A stretch of DNA of 64,000 nt from Gaertneriomyces semiglobifer (lineage: Eukaryota > Chytridiomycota > Chytridiomycetes > Spizellomycetales > Spizellomycetaceae), in NCBI GenBank assembly GCA_025558075.1, contig JAHLKF010000004.1:1054001-1118000 (forward strand). Reading direction: 5' to 3'. The notes beneath the pieces were generated by a model. That model was not told the DNA's origin and did no database searches. It was given only the letters and a program-made list of their open reading frames with translations. This document shows positions 19,752 through 32,700 of the stretch, in pieces. How positions within the stretch are numbered: position 1 is the first letter of the stretch; every line of letters starts with the position of its first letter. A program made the translations under genes and the position numbers.

Positions 19752-20521
19752 AACCAAGTTACATCGTTTTCAGGTGCTGTTTGCTGGTTCGATCATTCCA
19801 TGGTAGCGAGCGAGTTGGGACCATGTCACCATCACTGGTGAAGGGGTTGATGGAGCCGGTGATAGTTCATACAAGCTCGATACTAACGCAATTTCAGTTG
19901 CAATTTCAGTTAGTCTTCTGGCTATTGCTATTGGATCAGATCATACATACGTTCACTGCTGGTTGATGGTGAGGACATGCCGACGACTTGTACAGTAAGT
20001 GGTTGTGTGCAAAATCGGCGGTTGATTCAACAACGCCTCCACCATGCATTTGCTGTCTGTTCATAAAAGAAAGGCCGATTCCCAAGGCTCGTTAGTTGAT
20101 GAGAAAATCGAGTCTCTTGTCGCGTCGGACTGCCATGAGGTTGAGCACCAGGAATGATATCAGAGAGTTGGCATAACGAACAGCGGCACTCATAGAGTGT
20201 TCTGTTCACCCGTGAACGGAATTGAGGTAATCGCTTCGTTGAGGTAACCTAGAGACACTGAGGGCACTTTACAATAGCCATACAATAAGAGGTGCCAATG
20301 ATTGCCTTGGTTTCTTTACAGTAACCATCGGCGTGCTTCTGAGGATGGTTATATATAGCAACATGACGATATTCTACGATCTTGCCCCCTCCGACCTCCG
20401 AAGATCCGAAGAGTCAAAGCCGCATCCTTAATTCCGGTAGACGTGAGTCTTGCATCTCATACCTAACCCATATCCGAAGCGAACCCGTGCCACCTTTAAG
20501 GGACGACACCCTGGCTAGAGT
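19752..20521. other. Divergent intergenic region
   Basis: Upstream region of the multi-pass membrane gene. Short open frames only. Near 20226-20250 the motif TTGAGGTAA occurs twice. No RNA gene is seen. Confidence 0.4.
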
Positions 20522-22054
20522 ATGCCTCAAGAAAGATGTGAGGTCGTTGAAGATACCGCTTTATGTATGTGGACGTTAGTTTACTGTTGGCTGCGACGGC
20601 CTGGATCTGGATGACCCAACCAGTGTCGGTACGGACTAGTATGCTTACTGTTCGTTAACCTTATAGGGGCTGTCATCCTCGGCATGTCCAGCCAAATTGT
20701 CACGGTAGTCTCGCACCTCAATCCCCGAAAGAAGTTCCGCATGTGGTGCTACTTGGCGGGTTTGGTCGCATTCCTAATTGCCCTTATTAGGATTCTGTTC
20801 GGCATTCTCAATGGTAAACTTCCGGCAGCAGTGAAAGATATTGGAGTCGTTTCGAATTACGACTGACTTCTCTGCCTGTGCAGCCTTCGAGCACCCCTCA
20901 TGGCCCTACGTTGATGGCGGTAAGCTCTATATGGTTCATACTTGTCATAGCCGCCACTATACTTAGGGGATGCCACTTTTGCTGTTTCCCACAGTCCTTA
21001 GTATCCTATTCCTCCCAGGTACGCGTTGTGCGGGCACCCTCGCATTTACTTGGGCGCTAACGGCTGTTACCCTCCCGCAGTTTGGGCCATTACCTTCGAT
21101 CTTACCGTGCAACGCTGCAATGCCTTCCTCGACTTGCCTAAAATTTACGTTGACCTCAGCAAAGTTTATAACGTCATCATTATTTGCCTGCGATTAGCGA
21201 TGTCTGGCATGGAAATGTATCTTACGGACCAGGACATTGCCATGAGCAAAATTGAGCAACATTTCGAGGGTTCCGAGGATGGCATGCCTGCCAATGTTCA
21301 GGAAGAATTCGATGCCAACGCTCACAGACTCGGCAGGCTAGATATCCACATGACGAACGTCAGAGAGGCTGGCCGGCAATTGTGTATGTCCAATCTCATA
21401 TCACGCCCGATCTCGATTACCCCCGCCTACTGATATGAGTCAATGATTAATTCTGTTAGATGTATGGGGGATCCTAATCATAAACTTGGCGTTCGCCGCC
21501 AGTATCGTTAGTCACCTCCACGCTATCCTTCGTAACTTGCCGAGCACTCGAAACAAATCCATTTGGAAAGCCATTTCTCGCCTCGGCGACATCTTCGTGT
21601 CCCTCCTTATTGAATTTGTAGGGTTTTTTTTGGTGTCTTTCCCTTGTGACGTTTGTTAAGCGTACGAAAACTTTGTTACAACAGCTTGTTTTGGGGTATG
21701 TGATCGCGGATGCCGTTCACGATGTCAACGATGCATTGGCAGACGCCCAAGGAAGGGAGGAGGACGAGTCAACATCATATATCAATATCAGCGGGATAAC
21801 GGAGCTTATGACAGTTGTGAGTGAGAAAAGACCAATGTAAGCTATTGCGCATCAACTGACCAATGTAATAATTTATCCAGGCGGTATTGTGCAACATCTT
21901 CCGATTTGGAGTTTCAGTCAAAGATATCTTCGGCAAACGACTTCAGTCGCCAACAACGACGTCACAGGCTGCAGGGACTACGGCCACTGGGAAACCAACC
22001 GAAAGCGACGTTAGGAGGCCTTCTCAAAAGTCGAGGGCCTTGGGCCAGGTGTGA
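20522..22054 (+). CDS. Unknown polytopic membrane protein with about seven hydrophobic segments
   Basis: Eight exons (20522-20564, 20667-20813, 20884-20919, 20995-21018, 21081-21383, 21460-21617, 21661-21816, 21881-22054) sum to 347 codons with stop. Donors are near-consensus (GTATGT twice, GTAAAC, GTAAGC, GTACGC, GTAGGG, GTGAGT). Hydrophobic segments in order: WAVILGMSSQIVTVV; MWCYLAGLVAFLIALIRILF; VLSILFLPVWAITF; VYNVIIICLRLAMSG; a loop of about 65 residues with acidic patches; VWGILIINLAFAASIVSHL; GDIFVSLLIEF; a weaker VLCNIFRFGVSVKDIFG. The tail is Ser/Thr-rich. Seven segments, short loops and a polar C-tail resemble a GPCR-like layout, but no family motif was recognised, so no receptor function is claimed. 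Exons 3 and 4 (36 and 24 bp) are small, and the 21018/21081 junction rests on a good CTAAC branch site. Confidence 0.55.
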
Positions 22055-22970
22055 CAATGGCATCCGCTGCGAAACACTGAGCTACTAGGCTCACATGTAT
22101 AATCTTTGGGCACACCCTTTCTCAATGTTATGGTTGTGTCCGCTGTTGGGCCAGTTGACGTCCCTAGCGCCTTGGCTTGTTCACTTGTTCACGGCCGTCG
22201 GGTTGACTACATACACCAGGTTCCAATACCACATACTTCCTGAACATACTCGGTGCCTGTCGATTCATCCATGGCGGTACGTGACTTCGAAGCGTCGCGA
22301 GTGAGAAACCCCAATACCTTCAAGGTTCTGGCTGTGTACCAGCAGGGCAGAAAATTAACGACACCCACGTCTGCCACACAGTTACCGGACAGTACAAACG
22401 GGTCGGAACAAACGCCGCTGATTCTTTGAGCCGCCTCAGGCGACATACAACATCGCCGAAATTAGCGTTCGTTGACACATCTAAGCTCACTTCCTTTTCT
22501 GGCGAAAGGACTGGGAAAACATGACAGGAGAGGGAGGCACACAGCGTGAAACAAAAGCCAAGGAATGTAGCAGCGTTGCTTCGTAGATCTTTCGAGAAAG
22601 TGTTACTGAGAGGTTGAGGGAAAATGTGTATCAGAGTAGGGACCTGAACATCTAGGATGTTATACACAATGTGTGTGTGCGTGGCATCTGTCGTTAGCAA
22701 TCGCGGGCAGCGTTCGCATAAAAACGAGCATGATTTGAAAAAAATTATCTTCTCATGTTACATGGCCCTTGGTACAACATATGATTCAATAGGTATCTCT
22801 ACCGCCGATTGTACCATCCGGTCTTCCAATGGGTATAGAGGCCGCCAAGGTGGGTGACGCGGGCAACTTCCCGAGTATGTGCGCGGTGGAGTTGAGCTTG
22901 GAACACAACGATGCGTCCTATGGCATCCAGTGACAGACGCCCACCGCAGGATTCTCGGTTCTCATATTGA
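22055..22970. other. Intergenic region with no supported gene
   Basis: Open frames such as 22320-22700 (-) and 22095-22304 (+) overlap each other on opposite strands and show no domain or splice structure. It is left uncalled. Confidence 0.4.
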
Positions 22971-23440
22971 TCACATGTAGAATAGTCCTCCCGCGATCGC
23001 AGTGCAGCCAACCAGCCATGGCACGGCAGAAGTACCCGCTCCATTAGTTATTTCCGAGGTTTTAGCAAGCTCGTTCCAGAGTTCAGCGGCCTTGGTGAAA
23101 TCTTCTTGCTTGCAAGTCGCTTGAAGATTGTTGAGCGCCTCGGCCATCGCGTTCAAACCATCCGCCGGAAAAACGGGATTTATTGTATTTGGAACACTCT
23201 GCTAACATTCTGCTGAGCAAAGGGCATGGTAGGACAGAGACATTTGATCTCGTCTAGTCGAGATGTAGCACCTGGACAAACATGTGGGCCTACATCCGGT
23301 ATACCAGGGACCACGAACATTGCTGCTCTTCTTCAATAATTGGGGTTGACGGCGGAAGGATCTGAAGCTTGCGCAAGGGCAGGCATGGCTACGGCAGTGA
23401 TAGACGCAAAAACGGCGATAACCTTCTGGTTGACGTGCAT
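22971..23440 (-). CDS. Small secreted, possibly GPI-anchored protein; splicing unresolved or gene broken
   Basis: From ATG 23440 the frame encodes a classic signal peptide (MHVNQKVIAVFASITAVAMP, ALAQA cleavage-like site) but stops after 35 codons. The same frame resumes with a Cys-containing stretch (VCPGATSRLDEIKCLCP), then stops again. A third segment in another frame (22971-23156) encodes ALNNLQATCKQEDF and ends in a hydrophobic tail (VPWLVGCTAIAGGLFYM) preceded by NGAG, as in a GPI-anchoring signal. Signal peptide, CxC-type middle and GPI tail together resemble fungal CFEM-like surface proteins, with too few cysteines seen for a firm call. I could not find introns that join all three segments, so it may be a pseudogene. 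Confidence 0.4.
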
Positions 23441-23956
23441 CTTGGGGTGTTTTCTGCTTTCCAGTGTTGAGTTATGAGGTCCGGGTGGGATGTAGATGGT
23501 AAAAGCTCTCTAACGCTTTCCCACTTGGCATATTTTCCAACCGCAACTTTAACTCGATGGCCATATCATTAAGCGCGCCAACGAAGCTGTGCTCCAAACG
23601 TGGAGGGCCTATCCATTCCGCAGCATAGTATCTTCAAGGTCAAAGTTTGCGCCTGGCGTTGTGATGTGTGTTCAAATTCAAGCACTCGGCGTTAAATTCG
23701 ACAATGGCGCGACATTGACTTTTATCGATTGCACTGTGTCGGAGTTTCGATTACATAATACTCCGACGCCTATCTCGTGACATAATACAACACACAACTC
23801 ATTCCCTCACAGCGCTTGCAGTCTTAAGCTTACATATTAACTCTATTCCTTGTGTAAACGCTTGTCTTATTAACCAGATAACCACTTGAAGTGGTACAGA
23901 GAACATAGACCACGACGTAGAGACGTACCACACCCAAAGGGAAGTAAGCACAATCC
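23441..23956. other. Divergent intergenic region
   Basis: Shared upstream region of the secreted-protein gene (-) and the WD40 gene (+). An open frame at 23589-23780 has no recognisable features. Confidence 0.4.
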
Positions 23957-25197
23957 ATGACAATATACGTTCGGGAAGATATTGAGTTCGTGCGACCGAA
24001 TGCCAAAAAGCATCCCCAACGGTCAACCATCCAGCATTGGTAGGCTTCTGCTTGTAACTGTTTTACTTGGTGAATTTTCTTTACCGACTCTCTTTTCTGT
24101 AATGTTTAGGCAATTAAGAGATCTAATTGCGTGCCCGACGAGTAAAAGTGAATTCTTCTATGTGAATCAGAACAATGTGTTACAGTACCACACTGAGCGC
24201 AAAGAGGCACTGGCGGCGATGAAGGATTTGTCGTTCAGTCCGACGAGCATTACTTCGGGGTAAGGCTTTGGTTGTTCTGACATTACTCCATGTCAGACGG
24301 GAAAAGCTCATGCTGTGCAATTACCTAGACATGGGTACCTCGCAGCCGGCGGACAGCGCTCCCAACTGACAGTACGATCCTTGACTGAAAATTGGCATGC
24401 CTCGACAACCGTCGGCGGCAGCATCAATAACGCAATGAACATGTTCGTCACACCTTATGCCCCGTCGTCATCGCCCCGCCTCCTCATCTGCAATAATGAC
24501 GAAACCATCAAAATGTATGCCCTCCCGTCCATGCAACGTGTAGCCACCATCTCTCTCCCAACCGCAGTCAATTACGCATCAGTAAGCCCAGATGGGCGAA
24601 GAATGGTTGCCGTAGGCGACTCCAATCAGGTATTTGTATTTGAAGGGAGCTCCGGGGATACGTGGACGCGCGTCGCGACGCTGACTGCGACAAAGGATGC
24701 TGGATTTTCTTGTGCGTGGAATCACTCATCGACGACGTTCGCGGTGGCGTCGCAGGATGGGTTTGTGTCTGTCTGGGATATCCGATCTGTATCGCCAGCA
24801 GCGCCGTCATCAAATAAATTGGCACAGTTGGACTCAAGACAAAACCCGCAAGTCAAAGGTGCATGTCGGAGTGTCAAATTCAGTCCTGTGGGTGGGATGG
24901 ATTTGTTGATGTATAGCGAGCACATGAGTTATGTTTCTATTGTGGACGCGAGGACATTTGGAGCGCGACAAACTATAAGGGTGGCGCCGACCAGTAGTGA
25001 TCAGCATATTAGCGGTATATGCTTTTCGCCGGATAGTCGGACCGCGTTTGTTGGTAAGTTGCGGATTTCAATTCCACGCCTATCCCAGCGGTGTCACTAA
25101 CTATCAACCGCAACTTCTAGGGATGGAATCCAATGTCTGGGAATTTGAGGTGGACACGCTGAATCGACGATGTTTTCCTGAAGGATCCATCATCTAA
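23957..25197 (+). CDS. WD40-repeat protein of the fungal DUF2415 type
   Basis: Exons 23957-24039, 24110-24259, 24329-25053 and 25121-25197 give 344 aa with correct phases. The N-terminus reads HWQLRDLIACP and FFYVNQNNVLQYH, then HGYLAAGGQRSQL; blades follow with TIKMYALPS, VNYASVSPDGRRMVAVGDSN, FSCAWNHSSTTFAVASQDG, VSVWDIRS and ISGICFSPDSRTAFVG. These phrases resemble uncharacterised fungal WD40 proteins with a DUF2415 segment near the C-terminus. WD40 propellers are protein-interaction scaffolds; no specific partner can be named. The start at 23957 was chosen because the exon 1 frame joins precisely to the conserved HWQLRDL. Confidence 0.8.
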
Positions 25198-25722
25198 TCA
25201 GCTCGTACCAACTCACCTGAAGACGCATGAATGAGAAATCAGAATTGGGGATACCCGGTATACAAGGCGTTTATTGAACAACCTCTGCTGCAACATGCAC
25301 CCTCCCCTAGGCGGAAGGAACGGTCATTGGAAGCAAATGCATGTAACATATTCGTACTGTGTGTTTTTTTGGAGGCATATGCAATATCTTATGTTTATCT
25401 GCTGGGGCCAGCGTTCGAGCAAATACATTATATTGATATGAACGCTCACGTGACACGGGGTGTGTCATCTGTCACAGCGCCGCGCCCGTGTTTAAATACT
25501 TCAACCGGACGCAGAAAGGCCAACTTCACACAGCAACCAACGTCTCCACCACGCACCTCCATCAGCCATCAACATCTCCGCCCCGCAAGATCATACAACC
25601 CCTGTCAGCGCGGTCAGGTTGCCAGAGGAAGGGAGGAAGACGGAGGCAGCGACGAGAGCTGAGAGGACATGCGGCAGGCGTGTAAACGTTCATAGAGGTG
25701 CAACATATGAAGGAAAATCAAC
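25198..25722. other. Intergenic/promoter region upstream of the TM-RING gene
   Basis: Short overlapping frames only. A TTTAAATA run occurs near 25491 and a CACGTGACACGG E-box near 25446. No gene is called. Confidence 0.4.
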
Positions 25723-27512
25723 ATGGGCGCCGTCATAGTCAAACCTCTCACTCTTTATATCCTTTTGCTCCACATCATCATCCCTTTCACGCATGCTGCT
25801 GCAGTACAAGTGAATTTCATGAGAGTTACCGTGATTGGGAGCGATATCAATTTTTGGCCGGTGCAGAGCGCTGGCGACGCGGTGTTTCCAAATCTAATTG
25901 CCGGTAGTCCTGAGGTCAATGATGGCTTTCGGGTAAGTTTGCATTTGGTGCGATAGAAAGATGGGTAAGGGTTCTGAACTAACGCTAGGGAATTGATTGG
26001 TAGGGGCAAATACAAGATTTCGGGCATGCGTGCGACCTCGCTCTACTTGAGCGACAAATCTTAAACATCACGATTCCTACCATCGCACTCGTAAATGATG
26101 GACCCCAAGATCCTAATGGCAGTGAGCCGTGTGACTCGATCTCCAAAATTAGGGTTATCACTACAAGAAACTCTTTGGTGAAAGCTGTCGTTCTCGCTCC
26201 GCCAAAACAATCTGGGTCCCCGGCGTTTAAGGATCTGGCTGTGCCTGTGATTGATTGGACGAGACCGGCGGCCGAAACGGTTCGGAAGCTCATGGCGGAA
26301 AGTGCACCTCCCATGGCGCTCATCGCTGCCATCAGCAAACATTCGGTGCGCCCGAATTTTTGGCAGTACATTTTGATTGTTGTGATTATCCTATTGGGTG
26401 TTAGTCTGCTCACGTCCGTTCTGTTTCACGTGTGGCTATTCCGTAAGCGTCGCAATGCATCACCCCTTGAATTCACACCGAACGAAGCGCTTGAGATGGG
26501 ACCGCAGACCTTGGAGAAACATGTGGTTGAATCGTTTCCGGCGACTGTGTATAGTCATGTAGACGCTCTGAAGAAGAAAAAGGAACGGAAGAGTGCACAC
26601 AAAAACGGAGGTTTAGAAGCGGAAATTGCCGACGATGATGTGCGTCCTGCAGTGGTTGCGGCAGCTGCTGGTCCAGCCTCCTCGACCGCGCTTGCAGCGG
26701 AGCCTTCCGCCCATTTCAGTCCATCTGAATTGGAGTTAGAGGCGAAAGCCTCACCCGTACCACTACCAGGGAGAACCCTCACCCGCCAACCCACCCACAC
26801 GTCTGTCCGCACCACGTCATCCGCGCTTACCGATAGAACTAATCTCTCAACAAGAACCGTGAATGTTCCTGGCGCCCCCACCTCTGAAACCTGCGCCATC
26901 TGTCTCGGTGATTTCATGGACGGAGAGATAATTCGCACATTACCTTGTGCGCATTACTTTCATTCCGAATGCATTGATCCTTGGCTGATGGAGCAAAGCA
27001 CTTGCTGCCCATTATGTAAGGAAGATTGCACGCCTGAATGGGTCAAAGTGGAGCGAGAGAAACGAGGAGTTGGGTGGGGCTTTGGAAGCGTGGTTTTAAC
27101 TGTTGAAGAAGATGAGCAGTTACAAACACAGACACAGGTGCAAACACAGTCGGGTGTCGGTCAAGAACGCTCAAGTGAAGGACAAGAAAATGTTGATTCA
27201 CATCGACAGGCTGTGCAACCGCATCCTCGATCACCCACCGACTCCTCTCCCAGACCTCCCTGGCACATCCCTGCCCTCCGCATACAAACCGATCATAACT
27301 TGAACCTCTTTGTTGCTCCCGCGCTGGCGAACCGGCTCAGCCGTATTTCTGGAAGTGGCGTTACCCTTTCGAGTCCCAATACTCCAACTCCCGTGACTCC
27401 CTCAATTGCTACTACGGGATACCAATCTCCCTCTGATTCTGTAGATGAGGTTTCTGTGACGCATATGGATGCGAATGATAACCGCCCGTCAGCGCCATCA
27501 CCTGCACCGTGA
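25723..27512 (+). CDS. TM-RING-H2 E3 ubiquitin ligase (PA-TM-RING-like)
   Basis: Two exons, 25723-25932 and 26004-27512, give 572 aa. Order: signal peptide ([17 protein letters not shown]); a lumenal region of about 165 residues, consistent with a protease-associated-like fold ([31 protein letters not shown]); one TM helix ([20 protein letters not shown]); a basic stop (FRKRR); a Ser/Pro-rich linker; and the RING-H2 (CAICLGDF to CPLCKEDC, C3H2C3 spacing with HYFHSEC). The family (RNF13/GRAIL type) ubiquitinates targets at endosomal, vacuolar or Golgi membranes. The C-terminal 190 residues are low-complexity. The PA-domain call is by layout rather than motif. The intron 25933-26003 ends at the second of two nearby AGs (GGTAG); using the first one (GCTAG at 25988) gives an in-frame TAG. 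Confidence 0.85.
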
Positions 27513-27796
27513 TAGCCGGGGCATCACGACTGTATCATATCACTCTCTTCCTTAATTTGTTCCCGGAGAGTGGGAAATTTTTGGATAAACCTAGTTGATT
27601 TGGCGGTGGGGGCGGTGAAGCGATGTATGTGTGTATGTATGTTTAGTAAATTTAAAAGTTGGAATGTATGTGCAGCTTTTGGTTGCCAATCTGTCACGCC
27701 CTGTTACCAATAACGAAAAGTAATAGAATTTTGAACTTGCGCTGGACCAGACGTTTGGAACAGTCGTCTTGGAGAACGTAGACTGTGAACGACAAA

Positions 27797-29353
27797 ATGG
27801 CTGGAAGAACTTTAGATCGACAGGTGTTCCAGTGGTTGAATGCGGGGGCAGTGGTGCCATACTGTTGGGCATCTCTCCGCACTTCTTCATTTTCGGTCAG
27901 TCAGCAGATACGATATACGTCGAGGACACCCACCAAGAAACCAAGGAGCACCCATAAGTCCAAACATACGGGAGCCTACCCGGGTTACCAAGACCCGACA
28001 TTTCAAGACTACAATCCGCCCGCAGCCATGTCACGCAACGCAGCTCGTAAATGGGCCAAGGTTGCGCCCAAAAAGGAAAAGTTCGAGCCTATCACTACTC
28101 CTACTACAGCTGGGAGAGGGAAAGAGCGAGTGACCCGTCGTGCACCCGCCTGTGATCTAATCGTTGAACAACGAACATTAAAGGTTGAATTAGATGAGCA
28201 CGACATCCGGCTTGACAGGTTCCTACAGCAACGATTGAGACTACCCAAGCATATCGCAAGACTAAAGATTTTAAATCATGAGGTCGCAATTACTGGATCG
28301 GCCCATGCCCGATTCGTAGACCTTAAACCCACCGGCCAGCTGCATGCCGGTGACGTCGTGCTCGTAACCGTGCCCAAACTAGTCCTCGCCACACAAATGA
28401 CAAAAGAACAACAAACGTCGTTCCAGCAACAACTCGACGATGAAGTTGACCGGTTGAAACGCAACATTCTCTACAAGGACGATCAGATTTTGATTATAAA
28501 TAAGCCGAGAGGGCTCCCGGTACAAGGGGGCTCCAGAGCGCCGATTTATGTGGATATGTTGCTGGACGCATTCCGCTTTGGGAAAGAAGAGGGGCCACGG
28601 TTGGTACATCGACTGGATAAAGATACCACCGGTGTTCTTCTCCTTGCACGTACCAAAGATAGCGCCGTTAGACTATCAAAGTACTTTTCATCGTCGTCTG
28701 ACCGTCTCACAAAACGATATATGGCAATCGTATCAAGTCCGATAAAAGAGGATGGTGTGTGTGTATCTGAGGGAGACGGTGATGACATCAAAACGATTAC
28801 TACCGGGATAGTCAAAGTCCGGACGGGAGACGCCGGCCTTGAGAAGATGACCGCTATCGAATGGCATGATGGAGACAATACTTTGACCATCAATGCGCAA
28901 GCCAAGAAAGCCGTCACGCAGTACCGCCTGGTTGCGTCTTCTCCTGTAGCTGCTCTCCTCGAGTTGAATCCGCTTACGGGACGAAAGAACCAATTGCGTG
29001 TTCATTGTTCAATGATACTCAAGAGTGAGTTCCCACGAACCGCGCGGACCTCCTTGGTGCTGTGCGTGTCACTTACCTTCACTTTTTTTAAGGTCCGATA
29101 CTAGGCGATTACAAGTACGGATGTCCAAAGAACTTTCAAGGGAATACACACAGGCTGCCGTTACATCTCCATTTGCAAAGTATCACTCTCAAAGTAAGTC
29201 CGATGATTTGAGAAGCAGCATCGCCAAGTCGGAATCACTAACCGGCTATCGCAGGACTGGTACGGCGCTGGCGCGGATTTGCACGTTTCCGCTCCGCTGC
29301 CACCACATATGACGAATGCTTTAGAAGAGTTGAAATTGGTGGACGACATATAG
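27797..29353 (+). CDS. RluA-family pseudouridine synthase, probably mitochondrial (RPUSD4-like)
   Basis: Exons 27797-29024, 29093-29193 and 29255-29353 give 475 aa. The N-terminal 100 residues are basic, Ser/Thr-rich and poor in acids, consistent with a mitochondrial presequence. An S4-like RNA-binding segment follows (RLDRFLQQRLRLPKHIARLK). The catalytic domain carries ILIINKPRGLPVQGG, the catalytic-Asp motif RLVHRLDKDTTGVLLLAR, and the closing PLTGRKNQLRVHC...ILGDYKYG. The family converts specific uridines in rRNA or tRNA to pseudouridine. The S4 domain and presequence favour mitochondrial rRNA or tRNA as substrate, which is inference. I took the ATG at 27797; the frame is open upstream but without another ATG nearby. 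Confidence 0.88.
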
Positions 29354-29706
29354 ATTATGAATGGCCAGGTTCACCATGCAGCGAGTGCTTTTCCTCTTCC
29401 ACCAATATCTGAGAGCAACTCTTGTGTAAACGAGAGGGAGAACGCTGAGGGGTACACTGGCACAGAAAATTACCAGTTTTAAGGGCGACTTACTTCCCAG
29501 ATTCATCCGGTGGTGTTCTTCCAATTATCACGCACAGATACCCACTTATAAGATTCGGCCAATTCAACATAGACTTTCTCGTGTGAACACGAGATTCTCT
29601 TATTACATTAGCAATAAATTAAAGGGCGATAACATCGCAACCATCTGTACAAATAGAGCAATAAAGAGTCTAATTTAAACACGAACTCTCCACTCCATTC
29701 ACAATT
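29354..29706. other. Convergent intergenic region
   Basis: 3' flanks of the pseudouridine synthase and the coiled-coil gene. A/T-rich with AATAAA-like motifs (for example AATAAA near 29612 and 29661), consistent with 3' ends. No gene. Confidence 0.5.
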
Positions 29707-32700
29707 TCACAGCACTTCCGCAGCATACTTCTCCACCACGCCCTCTACTCCCCTCTTCACAGGACTTTCACTCCTCCTTCGTTCCTCAATCTTTTTGCTC
29801 AACACTCTCTCACTCGCCCGAATCTTCTTTTCTACCGCCTCCCTCAGTTCCATAAGATCCCCTATGCGTTCTTTGAGCTCTTGTTCCTTTACCTGCAACG
29901 CACTCTTAGCATTTTCTGCATTTGTCAAATCCGCATGCGCCCGCTTCCACACACTCAAGGTGCGTCTAAGGTCCGAGCGTGCTTTGCGAGCGCGCTCGTG
30001 CGTCGTGTTGCACGCCAATGCAAGGTGCGTAAGTGCAGCATGTAAGGTTGTGAACGCTTGAGCCAGTGCCGACACTTTGGCGGTCGGGGAAGCATTAGTT
30101 GGTGGTGCTATTGGTGGGGGTGGGATCTTGCTCTTGTTTTGATGTTGATCCCCTTTGACTGGCGACAGTTCGCCGCTTTCAAATGAGATATCTGCAAGGA
30201 AGTATCCATGTATGCTTTCGGCAAGCTCGTGTAATCGCACGCGAAGATCCTCGTACTCTGTTTGCAGAACATCTTCGGGAGAGGAATATTGCGTAGGTGT
30301 CACATAACTCACGTTCGTCTGCACTTCCGTGGTTGTAAGCCTCTTTTTGTGACTGCTATCCTTGGAAACATCGTGCATCGACAGAGCGTAACTCCTACTC
30401 GGTGGTTGTCCACTGCGTCTCTTGTCCTTGTCCAGTTTCTTCTCCAATCTTGTGATATCGTCCGTCTGCTTGTCTAGAGCTTGAGCAATCACCATGTGCT
30501 TCTCCGAGTCTTGATCTATACGCGCTTGTAACCTTGCAACTTCTGATGTCAAATCTTTGATGGTACGCCGTTGCTCCTCAATCAACGACTTTTGTTCCTT
30601 CAATTTCGACCCATCGTCCTTTATTCTTTGCCTCAATACCTCCACTTGCGTAAAGTCAGTTTGTTTCCCTTCCAGAAGGTCTTTGAGCCTCTCCTTCATT
30701 TTTGCATTCTCGCGCTCAGCCTCCTTCCATTGGGCCTTAAGGTTCTCCATCACTCCTTCAGCTTCTTTGCGCTTCACAACATGCTTCTTCAGCTCTTCTC
30801 TCATGTCCTCCAAATCTCTATGCGCCTCACGCAGTCGACTTCGTTCTTCCGCACCCTTCACCAACCTCAATTCATTGTCTTTTTTCTCCTTGACTAGTTT
30901 CGCCACCTCTTTCGTGATCGCTTCGACTTCAGCCTCCAGTGCTTCAGCTCGTTTTTGTGCAGTAAGCGTTTCTCGCTTCCAGTGTTTGACTTTATTCGTC
31001 AACTCATCTGTCTCTTCGCTTCGCTTCTTCTTCTCCTCTGCAAGCAACTCGCCCATTTTTTCCCGCTCCTGGGTGGATATCGCAAGCTGTTTCTCCAAAC
31101 TTTTTATCTTCTCAATGCTTCTTTCGGAGTCAGCACTCAAGGATTGAAGCCTAGACTTCAGCGATGTCTCCTTGTGGCCGGACTCTTCCAATGCGTCCTT
31201 CAGTTCGCTGATGTTGTGTTTCACAGATTTCAACTCTGCATCCCGTTCCGCAAGTAAATCGCTGACAGAAGCCAATTGCGATCGAAGCTCGCCCACCTCG
31301 GTTCCGACATGCGTTTCCCGCTTCCGAGTTTCGTCGATTTGTCTGGTGAGCTCGTCAACCTGCTTCGCAAGTTTGTTTTCGGATTCCTCTAGCGACTGTC
31401 TCTCTTTCACCGCTCTGTCCTTTTCGATTCTTATCAACCTTAACTCATCCGCGACCTTCTCATATTCTTGCTCGCGCTTCCTCATTGCATCTTTCGCGTT
31501 GCGGACCTCATTCGTCAACCGCTCCACTTGCATCTCCGCCTCTTCCAACTGCCGTCGCGCGTACTCTTTATCGCTTTTCAGCACCTCATTATCATGTTCA
31601 AATGCACGCAACTGTCGCACCCGATCCTCTAGTCGTCGTTTCTCATTCTCTCCGGCCCTCAACTTCTCACTGGCACTTCGCATAGCTTCTTTTAACTCCT
31701 CTTCCTCCGCTTTAGCGCGTTCAAGCTCGCGCTTCTCCTGCTCAAGTTCCGTCGCGTATTTCCTGACAGCACTTTCACATTTCACAAGCTCCTTGCGCGT
31801 CTGTTCACGGAGACGGGAAACTTCACTTTCACTCGCCTCAGCGATTGTCCGCAGCTTTAACACTTCATTTTCCAGTGCCACGCGGTCTCCTTCCACACTT
31901 TGTCGGGTCTGCTTTTCCCGGTCAAGTGCCTCCCGCAGACCTTGCAATTCAGTTGATTTAAGAGCTTGAGACATATCCTGCTGATATTTGAGCTCGTTCT
32001 GAAGAGTTGCAACCTGCTGAGTCAACTGAGATCTAGTATTCGTTTCTCGATGTAACTCTTCTCTCAGTTTCACCATCTCTTCCACCACACTTCGTGTTGC
32101 CGCGGCGCTCCGAGGTTGGGACCTTAGGCGAGTAACCTCTGACTCTAAGTGTTCCCGATCATTCAACACGGCCTGTAGTTCATCTTCCAATTGCTCAATC
32201 TTTTCGTCCCGTCTTGGGCTGGGGCTTCGTGTCCGATGGCTTCTGAGTTGCCCTCTCAGTAGCTCGACTTCTTCTTCCAAGCAAGCTCGCTCGGCTTGCA
32301 CATGGGCTAACTCATCTCTTAGACGTTCGGCTTCAACATCCCTCCTTGGGCTTGGGCTACGAACTCGTACCCGACTTTCCAGCTGATTCCGCAGGTTATC
32401 CACCTCATCTTCTAAGCGTGACCGTTCTTCCAGCACGCGAGCAAACTGATCGCGTAACCGTTCAAATTCGCCATCTCGTCGTGGACTCGGGCTTCGCGTG
32501 CTAACACGACTCTTGAACTGGGTACGGAAGCGCTCGACTTCCGACTCTAGCCGGGCACGTTCACCCAACACATGGTTCAACTCATCTCTCAGTCGGTCGC
32601 TTTCTGCGTCCCTCCTCGACGTTGGATTGGCTCTTCCATCTCTCAACTGCTGACGAATCAGCTGCACTTCCGCTTCCAATCGATTGCGTTCCTCGGAGAC

